Positions 8,494-17,156 of a stretch of DNA of 20,242 bases are shown here, in pieces. Every line of letters begins with the position of its first letter. The first letter of the stretch is position 1. The notes beneath the pieces are model-generated. The model made no database searches and had not been told where the DNA came from. It worked only from the letters and a program-made list of their open reading frames with translations. The stretch is from assembly GCA_023375785.1 (NCBI GenBank), contig SZWC01025596.1:10898-31139 (forward strand), written 5' to 3'. The DNA is from Penium margaritaceum. Its lineage: Eukaryota > Streptophyta > Zygnematophyceae > Desmidiales > Peniaceae. A program made the translations under genes and the position numbers.

Positions 8494-9009
8494 GAAGGAA
8501 TGGACCCCCTTTGCCTGAAGTGCTACACCGATGCTGACTGGGGAGGAAATCTTGATGACAGGAAATCTACCTCTAGATACGCATGCATCTTGAATGGCGC
8601 TGCTATCTCATGGGCGAGCAGGATGCAGGAATGTGTTTCCGTGTCCACGGCTGAGACAGAGTATGTTGCTTTGTCTGAGTTGTGCAAGGAGACCCAGTGG
8701 CTACACAGCCTGCTTGGCAAAATGACAGTGCCACAGAAGGACATCACAGTCCTACACGTGGACAACATGAGGGCCATCTCGATGGCTGAAGACGAGATCA
8801 TCTCCCGGTGAATGAAGCACATCGACATACGTTACCACTACTCATGTGACCTGGTCATGAAGAACGTGGTGGACTTGCAAGACTGTGGAACGAAGAGCAT
8901 GCTTACTGACTGCATGACAAAGCCGTCGGAGAGCAACTTGCACTATGCATGCATTTGTGGATTCGGCATGAGGAGTGCGGTAGAGGAAGGGCGAGCCCCA
9001 CGGCATTGA
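8494..9009 (+). pseudogene. RNase H of element A
   Basis: The domain shows CYTDADWGGNLDDRKSTSRY with the leading catalytic Asp, then AAISWASRMQECVSVSTAETEYVAL, then VLHVDNMRAISMAEDE. After TGA 8809-8811 it continues as MKHIDIRYHYSCDLV and ends MLTDCMTKP (the DxLTKxL tail of copia polyproteins). The normal stop is TGA 9007-9009. It degrades the RNA strand of the cDNA hybrid in active elements. Here the internal stop removes the last third. Confidence 0.85.
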
Positions 9010-9038
9010 TGGAGCCCAGTAAGCGACAGATGGAGAGA

Positions 9039-9054
9039 GGTGCAAGGGAGAGAT
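9039..9054 (+). other. Polypurine tract of element A
   Basis: GGTGCAAGGGAGAGAT, purine-rich, ending directly before the TGTTGA that begins the 3' LTR. It is the plus-strand primer site. Element B has the near-identical GGTGCAAGGGGGAGAT (minus strand) at the same place, which supports both LTR starts. Confidence 0.75.
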
Positions 9055-9227
9055 TTGTTGAAATAGTATGCACCTTGTCCACTGCCTAGGTGGCTAGGTA
9101 CACATACAGACAAGGCATGCACTGCTCTATGGAGCACATCCCCTTGGTCCGTTCTTAGATGGGCCAAGAATGCACTGCCCATAATGGGTATGTCCCCTGT
9201 GGCTCATCATAGGAACCATACCTTTTT

Positions 9228-9294
9228 CGCCTGGTTGAATAGGCACTAGAGTCTCAAACGAGAGGTCGTGGGTTCAATCCCGGCAACGGCCGCA
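9228..9294 (+). other. tRNA-Glu-like segment inside the 3' LTR
   Basis: Same segment as in the 5' LTR, with A box at 9232-9243 and B box at 9272-9280, both unchanged. The 3' part GGGTTCAATCCCGGCAACGG matches the T-arm and acceptor of plant tRNA-Glu better than the 5' LTR copy does, with one base missing in the T-loop region. CGAGAG before it also matches the 3' anticodon stem of tRNA-Glu. The 5' acceptor strand is not preserved. Confidence 0.5.
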
Positions 9295-9459
9295 ATTTTC
9301 TTTGTGGCCCCAACTGGGACAGGAAGCTTCTAGGAAGCTTACTAAAGCCTGGCTTGAGGATGACACTTGACGGCCTAAGGACGCACCAAGTAGGACTGTA
9401 GGTTGAGGTTGGCTCCAGAGGAGCCACTACAAGCAGAAGCTTTAGCAAAGCTCTGCAAG

Positions 9460-9467
9460 TATAAAAG
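9460..9467 (+). promoter_or_regulatory. TATA box of the 3' LTR (element A)
   Basis: TATAAAAG, identical to the 5' LTR copy. Confidence 0.55.
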
Positions 9468-9708
9468 CCTGTACCTTGCATGCATCCATCCACAGTTCTT
9501 GCCTTTGAGACTCCTCACAGAGTGTCCAACCAAAGGTAGACACTAAAGACCAACATGCGGACTTTGTGAGGTTGCAAACCAAACGAACCTAAAGTGTGGA
9601 TCCCTCATTCGAGGGTGATATGTTATCTTGGTTGCAATACCAAGAGCGGTTGGCGGCCTCCCATGTCGGGACCCGTTTTCTAGACCATTGCTATCCGGCG
9701 CATTGAAA

Positions 9709-10438
9709 GTGTCGTCTAGTGGAGCCGAGGCACGCTGAGGGCAGTACTCGGTTTGCTAAAGCCTCTTCCCTCAGCCACCTGAGGTGCTTAGCTCCATCGG
9801 TGGGCCTCCTTAACAGTCACGCCGATGGCGGTCACTGCCTCTGCAGACACTGCCTGCGTACATATTGTGCTAGATGTGACTGCAGGGTTGTACTTGAAGC
9901 CTCATGGTCTACTTAGGGTCCGATTTTCAGATTGTTCATGCACCGTTGTCGCCGGGGTCATTCTAGCCTAGACGCTTCCTGGGTTTAGGTAGACATTGCT
10001 TCTTGCTGTCATTTTTCTAGATGACTCTGACGGCACAACTACATTTGGAGTGTGGGTTTTTTGGTATGGTCAAGTTTTCAGGAAAAACAAACTACGCCCG
10101 GGTTTGGGGCTGTCAGCTGCCTGGCAGGACTCACCAAGAAAACTCAGCCTGCCAGGAAAACAGATAATTTCATGATTGGTTGGCAACCTGAGTGCAACCT
10201 CTACAGAGCTGAGCTAGGCCTACTTCTGTAAGGGGTCCTTCCGTTCCTCTCATTCTCAGTTACTAATCCATTCATTCTTAGTTTTGTCTACCTTTCTCTT
10301 GCTAACTTCTCTGAGCTCATTTTTCTCTCACAAGTCTCAGAGTAGCTAGAGGGGGCAGCACGGCAAAGCAATGAGCATGGGGCCATGCCTACTCCAACCA
10401 TGTTGCAGCCCCGAAAAGCCGCTCTAGAGTAGGTTCCA
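9709..10438 (+). repeat. LTR-like region of element H ending at a plant PBS
   Basis: No gene is visible in these 730 bases. The end is marked by TTCCA followed, three bases on, by a clear primer-binding site, so the right part must be an LTR (R/U5). A pyrimidine-rich leader-like stretch (about 10233-10340) fits this. A 9-bp inverted repeat (CCTGGCAGG at 10120, CCTGCCAGG at 10148) lies in the middle. The left boundary is unknown: the partner LTR is not in the window and element A directly abuts at 9708. A TG at 9710 would give an LTR of about 729 bp but this is unverified. Confidence 0.5.
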
Positions 10439-10441
10439 CCT

Positions 10442-10454
10442 TGGTATCAGAGCC
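10442..10454 (+). other. Primer-binding site, initiator tRNA-Met 3' end (element H)
   Basis: TGGTATCAGAGCC is the exact complement of the 3' end (with CCA) of plant initiator tRNA-Met. It is the standard PBS of plant copia elements and shows that an element on the plus strand starts its internal region here. The rest of that element is displaced by insertion of element B 44 bp downstream. Confidence 0.8.
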
Positions 10455-10493
10455 AGAGCGCAGCAGAAGCACCAGATCTGAGTAGCAACAAGG

Positions 10494-10498
10494 CGTAT
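10494..10498 (+). repeat. Left target-site duplication of element B (imperfect)
   Basis: CGTAT here and CGTAG at 16182-16186 flank the two LTRs and agree at four of five positions. Five bases is the usual copia duplication. Confidence 0.5.
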
Positions 10499-11215
10499 TA
10501 TTGGCTCTAGTGGGTGTGGAGGCACCCTCAAGGATGCCTAGCTCTCACTGATGTATGCTACCAGTGTTTGGACAGCCAATGGACACCAATGGTGAAGAGT
10601 GTGGAGCACAAGGATCAGGGATGTGAGTGGGAAAAATACGTCGCATTCAGTAGATCTGAATCGAAAGAAGTTTTTGCTACTTAGCATAGTGAGATTATGT
10701 CACATCCTTATAGCTGTGATCTAATCTTTCTAATGCATCCAAGCACGCCTAAAATGGAGCAGTAGAGCCCTTGCTACGGCCGTTGAAGTAACCCTTGGTG
10801 TAGCCGCCCACCTTCCCTTGCTCACTCGGCAATGGGAGGCGCTTCGATGATGTCTTCGTTGGAGCACCTTTCCTCGCCCAAAGGTCAAGGAAAGTTTCAA
10901 CCTGGTCAAGGAGGTCCTTATAGTTACCTCATTCATGTCCCTGGTGCATTTGGAGCCCATTAGGAAAGAACTCGGATCACTGGTGGTGGATTATCCCGTC
11001 ACCCATGGCGGGTACCAGATTCCACCCGCCCGATTTTCGGGCTAGGCTAACCTTCTCAATACTCACTCAAATTGAGTGATTCAAAGCTCGATTCTGCATG
11101 GAAAAATCCAAGAAATCCAAAACTAAAGTTAGATAAGGTGTTCAATGACTCCTCAGTGGTCGAACCAGGGATTGCCATCAATGGCACTCATGGCAAGGGG
11201 CACACCATGTCAACA
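10499..11215 (-). repeat. 3' LTR of element B
   Basis: On the plus strand it begins TATTGGCT (mutated from TGTTGACT) and ends TGTCAACA. It matches the right LTR over its whole length but is about 36 bp longer, mainly because of an extra segment around 10630-10685. A minus-strand TATAAGG (10916-10922), conserved in the other LTR (15875-15881), is a possible TATA box. Antisense frames here are LTR sequence, not genes. Confidence 0.88.
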
Positions 11216-11231
11216 ATCTCCCCCTTGCACC
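11216..11231 (-). other. Polypurine tract of element B
   Basis: On the minus strand GGTGCAAGGGGGAGAT immediately precedes the TGTTGACA of the 3' LTR. It differs from element A's tract at one base. Confidence 0.75.
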
Positions 11232-11269
11232 GCAGCCTTGATGCCCTGTCCTTGGAACCTGTAGCATTT

Positions 11270-12149
11270 TTAAGCTTCACAACGCAGATCAAGCTCCATG
11301 TAGCTCACGATGTGCCTGTCTTTGGACTGTACCTTGGTTATGTCATCAGCGGGCATGCGCTTAGTGTCACAATGCACAATAGCTGCATCTCCCTTCGCCA
11401 CCAAGTCCCGCGCGTAGTGATGCCGGATCTTAATATGATTGGTCCTCTTGTGCAACACCGGGTTCTGGGTGAGGCTGATGGTAGTCATATTGTCCACATT
11501 GAGTATCGTTGGCTTCCTTTCCGGCACACCGATCTCCTGGAGCGGCCACCGCAACCACACCGCCTCCTTTTTGGCTTCCGCGACCGCAATCTACTCCGCT
11601 TTGGTGCTGGACAGTGCCACGCAGTTTTGCTTCTTGCTCGCCCACAAAACTGCTACACCACCAAGCACAAGCACATACCCTCAATGTTGATTTTCTGTCA
11701 TCCACATTACCAGTCCAGTTGGCATCGGAGTAGCCGATCAACTCGAGGGAGTCGTCATGCGCTCTCCCTCCAAACACGAGCCGTGACTGTTTTGTCGCTT
11801 TGAGATAGCGGAGGATCCGCTTCACCGCTTGCCAATGCAGCGGCCTGGGGTTAGCAACGTAGCGGCTCACTTGGCCCTCCGTGAAGGCCAGGTCGGGCCG
11901 TGTTGCCACCATGGCGTACATGATGCTCCCCACAGCGGACTGGTATGGCACACCTGCCATCTCCTCCTTCTCCTCGTCAGTGCTCGGCCTCATACTCGAG
12001 CTCAGCTCACATGTGGTGGTCATGGGTGTGCCGATGGGATTGTACTCCTCCATGTTGTAGTGGCAGAGCACCTCTTGCATGTACTTTGACTGCCCCATCT
12101 CCAGCATGCCTGCCTTGCGGTCCCTCTTGATGGTGACGCCGACGTAGTA
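11270..12149 (-). pseudogene. RT C-terminus and RNase H of element B
   Basis: The part before the frameshift (12149 down to about 11690) reads YYVGVTIKRD, MGQSKYMQEVLCHYNME, YQSAVGSIMYAMVATRPDL, HWQAVKRILRYLKATK and GYSDANWTGNVDDRKSTL, all standard end-of-RT and RNase H blocks. Near 11640-11700 the frame shifts by one base. The reading then resumes in the other frame at 11560-11270 with WPLQEIGVPE, ILNVDNMTTISLTQNP, TNHIKIRHHYARDLV and the tail MPADDITK. The final stop is at 11270-11272. The C-terminal tail replaces the usual LTKxL with DDITKV. Confidence 0.85.
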
Positions 12150-13370
12150 CTAGAGCTTGTCCATGTCGGTCATTTTGAACCGACCGCCCAGTTGCCGCCT
12201 CAGGTTCACCAACTCCTCCATGTCCAATGACACAAGGATGAGGTCATCCACGTAAAGGACCAGGATCTGGTGCAACCCCGGCTGCTTCCGCACGTACACG
12301 CTCTGATCCCCTTCGCAGCACTTGAAGCCAAGCTCGGCCATGAAGCCGTCCATTTTCAGGTGCATGAGTGGCGCTTGGTTCAGTCCGTAGAGCGCCTTGC
12401 AGAGCCGGCACACCTTCCCTGGCGTCGCATCCACCCCCTCCGGCACCTCCATGAGGACCTCCTTGTCCAGGTTGCCGTTGAGGAACACGGTTTTCACGTC
12501 CATTTGATGAACTTCATAGTCGCGCCCCGACGCCACCGAGAGGATGGAGCGGATGGAGGCAATCTTCGCCACCGATGCAAAGGTCTCATCGTAGTGTACA
12601 CCCTTTTGTTGGGCGTATCCCTTCGCAACCAGCCGCGCCTTGTACCGCTCCACCTTCCCCTCCTTGGTTAGCTTCTTCTTGAAGATCCACTTGGATCCGA
12701 TTATTTTTGCGCCCTCTGGCCTGTCGATCAGCTGCCAAGTGCCGTTCTCTTCATGGGAGGCGAGCTCAGATTTTGTAGCTCCCTCTCACTCAGCCCCATA
12801 CTTCTGCTGCAACGCCTCCTTGACGGTCTCGGACTCCTCTTGCACAAAAAATGACCGAGTGAACCCAGACCAGATGCCCTCTGCGACATCGTAACGTTTT
12901 GCCGTCCTCCTTGCGCGTCCACTCCTTAGGGGCTGTTGCTATTGAGGCTGCTGCTGCTGCTGCTGCCGTTGGTGCTACTACTGCTGTTGTTGCTGTCTTC
13001 TCGCAGTGCCACTTGCACTTCTGGCCTGCTCCCCCTCTCTCGGGGACCGTGGAGATGCGGGCTCACTCCCCGCCTCCTTGTTCAGCTCCACTGCTGCCGG
13101 CGCTTTGGACTCATTGTCCGACTCAGCTGAATACAAATCGGCTGCTTCCCCATCCCCCGGATGGTTCTCGCCGGTTGGAGTTCCTCGGACGTCACCCTCT
13201 TTTGCATCCTCTGGTGTCTCCCCCTTGAGGAGTGGCAGCCACTCCACTCGACTGGAGAGACCCGTGTCCTTTTCTGTCCAACGGCTGTCCTCATTGAACG
13301 TGACGCCGTGACTCTTCACGATCGGCTGCCTCCGTGGGTCAAAGAACCGGTATGCCTTGCTCCCGCTCTC
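12150..13370 (-). pseudogene. Integrase tail, linker and reverse transcriptase of element B
   Basis: From the right, KAYRFFDPRRQPIVKSHGV is the end of integrase, followed by an acidic Glu/Asp/Ser linker and a poly-Gln run coded by a triplet repeat (about 12948-13010). Stops lie at 12978 and 12786-12788. The reverse transcriptase then reads GSKWIFKKKLTKEGK, ERYKARLVAKGYAQQ, YDETFASVAK, YEVHQMDVKTVFLNGNLDK, KALYGLNQAP and LYVDDLILVS. The YVDD box at 12243-12254 is intact. A TAG at 12150-12152 interrupts it after FKMTDMDKL. Confidence 0.85.
12945..13015 (-). repeat. GCT/CAG triplet repeat coding poly-Gln in the element B linker
   Basis: On the plus strand it is a run of GCTGCTGCTGCT with variants (GTT, ACT). 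On the coding strand it is mainly CAG/CAA, coding poly-Gln between integrase and RT. It includes stop codons and has no equivalent in element A. Confidence 0.6.
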
Positions 13371-14555
13371 CTATCCGACAAAGATGCACCGGCGAGTCCG
13401 CGGGTCCAACTTGCCCCGCCCCTCCCGTGCCTGCACAATAGCATGTGCAACACAACCAAACGTGCGGAGGTGTGCCATAGTTAGCTTCCTTTCGCTCCAC
13501 ACTTCTTGTGGCGTCTTCCACACCTTGGACTCCGTGTCTTTTAGCGGCTTCATTGACGTTAGGTTCATGATGTACGCCGCTGTCCATGGCGCCTCTCCCT
13601 CTCCCTAGTACCGCTGCGCGAGGCCGGCATCGCTCAACATGGACCGGACCATGTTGAGGATGGTGTGGTTTGCCCTCTCGGCAACGCCGTTCTGCTACAG
13701 AGAGTGTGGCGTAGATTTCTGCCACGCGATCCCCTTGCTCTTCATCCATGCTGAGCAGCCCTCGTACTTGCCGCCATTGTCCCTCGGGAATGCCTTCACC
13801 TTCAACCCCGTTTGCCGCTCCACTGTCTCCACAAACTCTTGCATGCAAGACATGATGTCACTCTTCGTCTTGATGATGTGCGGGTAGAGCTTGCGGATGT
13901 GATCGTCGATGGAGGTCACAAAGTAACGAGCGACCCCGATGGAGCTCTCGAATGGTCCACACACGTCAGTGTGAACCACCTCCAACTTTGCCGATGCATG
14001 CGTCCCTTTGCCATCAAACGGCTGCCGTGTCACCTTACCCACCACGCATGGCTCACACACGGTATTCCTGGCTGCGTCAAGGCTCTTGACCTCAAGACCC
14101 CGCATCACTTCCTTCTTTGCCATGTCCCTCATAGTTAAGGGAGCGATATGGCAGAGACGGTGGTGCCATAGGTCCAGGTTTCCTTCATCCTTCGTCACGA
14201 GGTTGACGGCGTCAGTCCTTGCCGCATCGGCAAGAACCTTGATACGAAGAAGGTACAGGTCCTCCTCCCTCTTGCCACGTGCAATCAACTTGCCATCCCC
14301 CTCCTTCTGGATGATGGCCTATTTCTTGTTGAAGAGTACCTTGAGCCCCTTGTCAGTAAGGCGGCTCACTGACAGCAGATTTTCTCCAAAGTTGGGCATG
14401 TGGAGCACGTCGTAGATGGTGCACATAATGACTTTCCCGTTCACCACCGACTCGATGCAAACATTACCTTTGCCCGCAGCCAGCTCTGTTTTGCCGTTGG
14501 CCATTGTCATGCGCTGGTCGGTGGCGCCGTAGGTGATGAATGCCCCCCAGTTGCA
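13371..14555 (-). pseudogene. Protease end, pre-integrase and integrase of element B
   Basis: From the right: MTMANGKTEL, YDVLHMPNFGENLLSVSRL (end of protease), then TAG at 14319-14321. The pre-integrase zinc region reads LWHHRLCHIAPL and NTVCEPCVVGK. The integrase core reads LEVVHTDVCGPFESS (first Asp), FPRDNGGKYEG (second Asp) and NGVAERANHT (Glu). A TAG at 13695-13697 lies just before the Glu block, another at 13605-13607 falls where Trp is usual, and one at 13371-13373 follows CIFVG. All blocks share one frame. The protease DSG site itself is poorly preserved (VIESGSGRH at about 14560-14590). Confidence 0.85.
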
Positions 14556-15433
14556 TTATGTGTGGCGGCCTGATCCGGATTCGATCACTGTGACGTCGAG
14601 ATCTGTCAAGTCGGTAGACTCCCTGGCCATCATGGCTTGGGCGTTCTTCTTCCCATCCTTCCTAGGCTGGTCCGACTTCTTGTTGGGGCAATTGCATGCG
14701 TAGTAGCCTTGTTTGCCACAGTTGTCGTACTCCCCCTCGTTGTCACCTCTCTTGGTGCTCTGCTTGGCACCCTTCTCCTTCCTGCCTCCCCCTTCACCTT
14801 GAGGGCGGATGGCATAGGCAAACTTGACGTTGCCCCACTCTCTCTTCCACCACGCCGCGTCCATTCATTGCGGACGTACTGAGCCACCTTCGGGTACTTC
14901 AGCTAATCGGCGGACCAGTCGCCCACGACGGTGACCATGTTACTCTAACTGTCCAGCAAGGCTAGAAGGAGGATCATGGCTTGCAGCTGAGGGTTGACCT
15001 TCCATCCGGTGGCTACGCACTCAGAAGTGAGGAACTCAATCTGCTACAGGATCTCCATGATGTCGTCACCTTTGTTGGCTCGGAGGGTGACGAGCCTCTT
15101 GAAGATGAAGAGATGGTTAGCAAGCTTGGTAGACTGGTAAATGGCACAGAGCTTCTTCCAGGCCTCCGCGGCCTCCATGCATCCTTGAATGAGTGCGCGC
15201 TGCGGCGGGGCTAGCGCTAACACCAACAATGCAAGCGCCTTCTTGTTGCGCTTCTTGTACTTTTCCACTTCCTCCGGCGTTGCGGTATCCGGAGGGGTAG
15301 TCTCTTTACCGTTGACCAGCTCAAGCAGGACTTTGTCATCGAGGTAGACCTCAAACTCTCACCTTCATAAAGGAAAGCCGTTCTCGTCAAACTTGAAGAC
15401 GACGCCGATGCTCTCTTGCTCGGTCGTTGCCAT
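14556..15433 (-). pseudogene. Gag of element B
   Basis: The start is ATG at 15431-15433 (MATTEQESIGVVFKF), then DENGFPL, the FPLW-type start shared with element A. Stops follow at 15365-15367, 15359-15361, 15044-15046, 14945-14947 and 14903-14905. The capsid blocks ALALLVLALAP and LANHLFIFKRLVTL match element A. The frame shifts near 14864-14900; the downstream frame holds WGNVKFAYAI and a Lys/Gly-rich nucleocapsid. The knuckle at 14688-14729 reads YDNCGKQGYYACNC: the first Cys and the His are both Tyr, so zinc binding is lost. The reading ends at TAA 14556-14558. Confidence 0.8.
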
Positions 15434-15483
15434 GGCGTGCGGCGGCAGCGTGAATGTTGAGGAGCTAGGGTCCTTAGAGGCAC

Positions 15484-15498
15484 GAGGGCCCAGAAATC
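15484..15498 (-). other. Decayed half-tRNA primer-binding site of element B
   Basis: On the minus strand GATTTCTGGGCCCTC begins two bases after the LTR end, the same offset as in element A. It agrees with A's GGGTTATGGGCCCAC at 11 of 15 positions, including the whole TGGGCCC core. No TGGTATCAGAG-type site is present. It is inferred to be a mutated site for the same tRNA half-molecule. Confidence 0.45.
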
Positions 15499-15500
15499 TT

Positions 15501-16181
15501 TGTTGACTCTAGTGGGTGTGGAGGCACCCTCAAGGATGCCTAGCTCTCACTGATGCACGCTACTAGTATTTGGGCAGCCAATGGACACCAATGGTGAAGA
15601 GTGTGGAGCACAAGGATCTCGGATGTGAGTGGACAGAACACTCATAGTGAGATTGCATCAGATCCTGATAGCTTGTGATCTAAGCTTTCCAATGCATCCA
15701 AGCACGCCCAAAACAGAGTAGTAGAGCCCCTACTACGGCCGTTGAAGTAGCCCTTGGTGGAGCCGCCCACCTTGCCTTGCTCGCTAGGCAACGGGAGGCG
15801 CTTCGACGATGTCTTCGTCGGAGCGTCTTTCCTCGCCCAAAAGTCAAGGGAAGTTTCATCCTGGTCAAGGAGGTCCTTATAGTTACCTCATTCATGCCCC
15901 TGGTGCATTTGGATCCCATTAGGAACGATCTCGGATCACTGGCGGTGGATTATCCGGTCACCCATGGAGGGTACCAGATTCCACCTGCCAAGCACCCGAT
16001 TTTTGGGCTAGGCTAACTTTCTGAATACTTACTCAAATTGAGTGATGCAAAGCTTGATCCTGCATAACAAAATCCAATAAATCCAAATCTAAAGTCAGAT
16101 CAGGTGTTTGACCACTCCTCAGTGGTCTAACTAAGGATTACGATCAACGGCACTCATGGCAAGGGGCACACCATGTCAACA
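15501..16181 (-). repeat. 5' LTR of element B
   Basis: On the plus strand it begins TGTTGACTCTAG and ends TGTCAACA, giving good inverted ends. It is repeated at 10499-11215. A minus-strand TATAAGG lies at 15875-15881. Confidence 0.88.
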
Positions 16182-16186
16182 CGTAG
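16182..16186 (+). repeat. Right target-site duplication of element B (imperfect)
   Basis: CGTAG, matching CGTAT at 10494-10498 at four positions. Confidence 0.5.
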
Positions 16187-16475
16187 AGGTCCCAGTCAAC
16201 ACCGGCTGTCCGAGAAATGTGCCCGTGGAAGGGAAACGCTGCCGAAAGTTTTCTGGAGGAGTTAATCCGCCATGTGGCATCGTCAAAATGCTCCCAATGC
16301 GGGAGAAATGCTACCATTTTTTTTGGTGGCAAAACAGACATTGCGACGGAGATAGCGTTGGTGGACTCGTGGCAGCGAACCGACAGATGACGCCTTGAAA
16401 GCACCGATGTACACGGCAATGGCGCCACTAGGAAGGGAAGTCCCTTGCCAAGTCTCCCTTCCCTTATTTTCCTTG
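16187..16475. other. Unassigned sequence right of element B
   Basis: This should be the continuation of element H's internal region beyond the insertion. Plus-strand (16156-16398) and minus-strand frames exist but neither shows a recognisable gag motif. Nothing can be assigned. Confidence 0.35.
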
Positions 16476-16970
16476 CTGCTTCTGCCACTGTAGCAGGAGC
16501 ACTCGCAGCAGCTACAACAGCAATAGTAGCGTAGCTGTAGTATCCACAATATCAGTTGCAGCGGTAGTCGCGGCAACAGCCATAGAGCAGCAGCAACGAA
16601 GGTGCAGCAGAGCCGCAGCCATGACAGCACCAGCAGTTTAGCCGGGGCTGTTGCATCAGCAGCCAATGCAGCAGCCGTAGCAGTAGCAGCACTATAATAG
16701 CTGCGATTGCAATTGCAGTTGCAACAGCAGCATAACAGCTATAGCAGTGCAGTAGCTGCACTAGCAGCCGTAGTAGCAGCAGCCGCAACATCAGCCGCAG
16801 CAGCAGCAACATCTGCGACTGTCGTAGTAGGAACAGCAGCAGCAGTGGTGGTACAGTAGCAGGTGCAACAGCAGCAGAAGCAGTGCATCGGCTGCTACAA
16901 CATCAGCAGAAACAACAACGACAGTGTAGTAGCAGATGCAGCAGCAGCAACAGTGCGGTGGCTGCGGCGT
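16476..16970. repeat. Imperfect GCA/GTA triplet-repeat block 1
   Basis: Almost every third base continues a GCA, GTA, ACA or GCC pattern (for example GCAGCAGCAACATC, GTAGTAGCAGCAGCC). It is a degenerate trinucleotide microsatellite nearly 500 bp long. It produces Leu-, Cys- and Ala-rich open frames on the minus strand that have no independent support as genes. Confidence 0.7.
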
Positions 16971-17156
16971 GAGAAGCAACTCGTTGCTGATGTGAGCACC
17001 CGTAAGCCGCTTCTGATGTCACTATGGACGTCCCTGCTAACGTCACCACCGACATCAGCAAGGAAAAAAACCCCTAAACTCAAATGAGGGCCATGGGTGA
17101 AAGCCCCATTCAAGAGGGGTCCTTCTCTGTTAGAGGACCCATTGGTCCCCCTTTCT
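16971..17156. other. Non-repetitive spacer between the triplet blocks
   Basis: About 185 bp of ordinary sequence with no recognisable gene or motif. Confidence 0.4.

Larger units (their letters stand above)
4975..9009 (+). pseudogene. Copia gag-pol polyprotein of element A, one frame with four in-frame stops
   Basis: All coding blocks lie in the same frame over about 1345 codons. It is interrupted only by TAG at 5359-5361, TGA at 7012-7014, TGA at 8491-8493 and TGA at 8809-8811, with the natural end at TGA 9007-9009. Each stop sits inside or next to a conserved block that continues unchanged after it, so they read as point mutations and not domain boundaries. The first stop follows a Leu codon in gag. 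The second lies where copia integrases normally have Trp before FGKKP-type sequence. The last falls just before KHIDIRYHY in RNase H. The product should be unable to form full-length Gag-Pol unless stops are suppressed. Individual parts are described separately. Confidence 0.85.
3856..9708 (+). mobile_element. Full-length Ty1/copia LTR retrotransposon (element A)
   Basis: Element A has the complete order LTR, PBS, leader, gag, protease, integrase, RT, RNase H, polypurine tract, LTR. Integrase before RT places it in Ty1/copia (Pseudoviridae-type). The LTRs are about 650 bp and differ at roughly 45-50 positions counted by eye (about 7%), so this is not a recent insertion. The gag-pol frame is single and continuous apart from four stop codons. 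The flanking pentamers (GCATC at 3851-3855, GTGTC at 9709-9713) agree at only three of five positions, so a target-site duplication is not convincing. Unusual features are the half-tRNA primer site and a tRNA-like segment in each LTR. Confidence 0.92.
9056..9708 (+). repeat. 3' LTR of element A
   Basis: Starts TGTTGAAATAG right after the polypurine tract and matches the 5' LTR throughout. The end corresponds to TTGAAA, with the terminal C of CA apparently mutated. It carries a 4-bp insertion after the TATA region relative to the 5' copy. LTR-like sequence of another element (H) follows directly. Confidence 0.88.
10499..16181 (-). mobile_element. Full-length Ty1/copia LTR retrotransposon (element B), minus strand
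   Basis: The LTRs at 10499-11215 and 15501-16181 flank a minus-strand gag-pol in copia order. Ends are the inverted TGTTGAC and GTCAACA. The polypurine tract is nearly identical to that of element A, and a decayed half-tRNA PBS sits at the same offset, so B is a sister family of A. It is more decayed, with at least twelve stops and two frameshifts. It is inserted into element H just downstream of H's PBS. Near-matching 5-bp flanks support a single insertion. Confidence 0.9.

Noticed and set aside
9709..9713. Target-site duplication for element A (GCATC and GTGTC)
   Set aside because: Only three of five positions agree, so it cannot be told from chance.
10730..10960. Minus-strand frame with a near copy at 15680-15919
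   Set aside because: Both lie wholly inside the two LTRs of element B, so the conservation is LTR duplication.
277..13319. Many overlapping opposite-strand and alternative frames across the copia elements
   Set aside because: They show no domain motifs and overlap frames with clear gag-pol blocks; treated as shadows.
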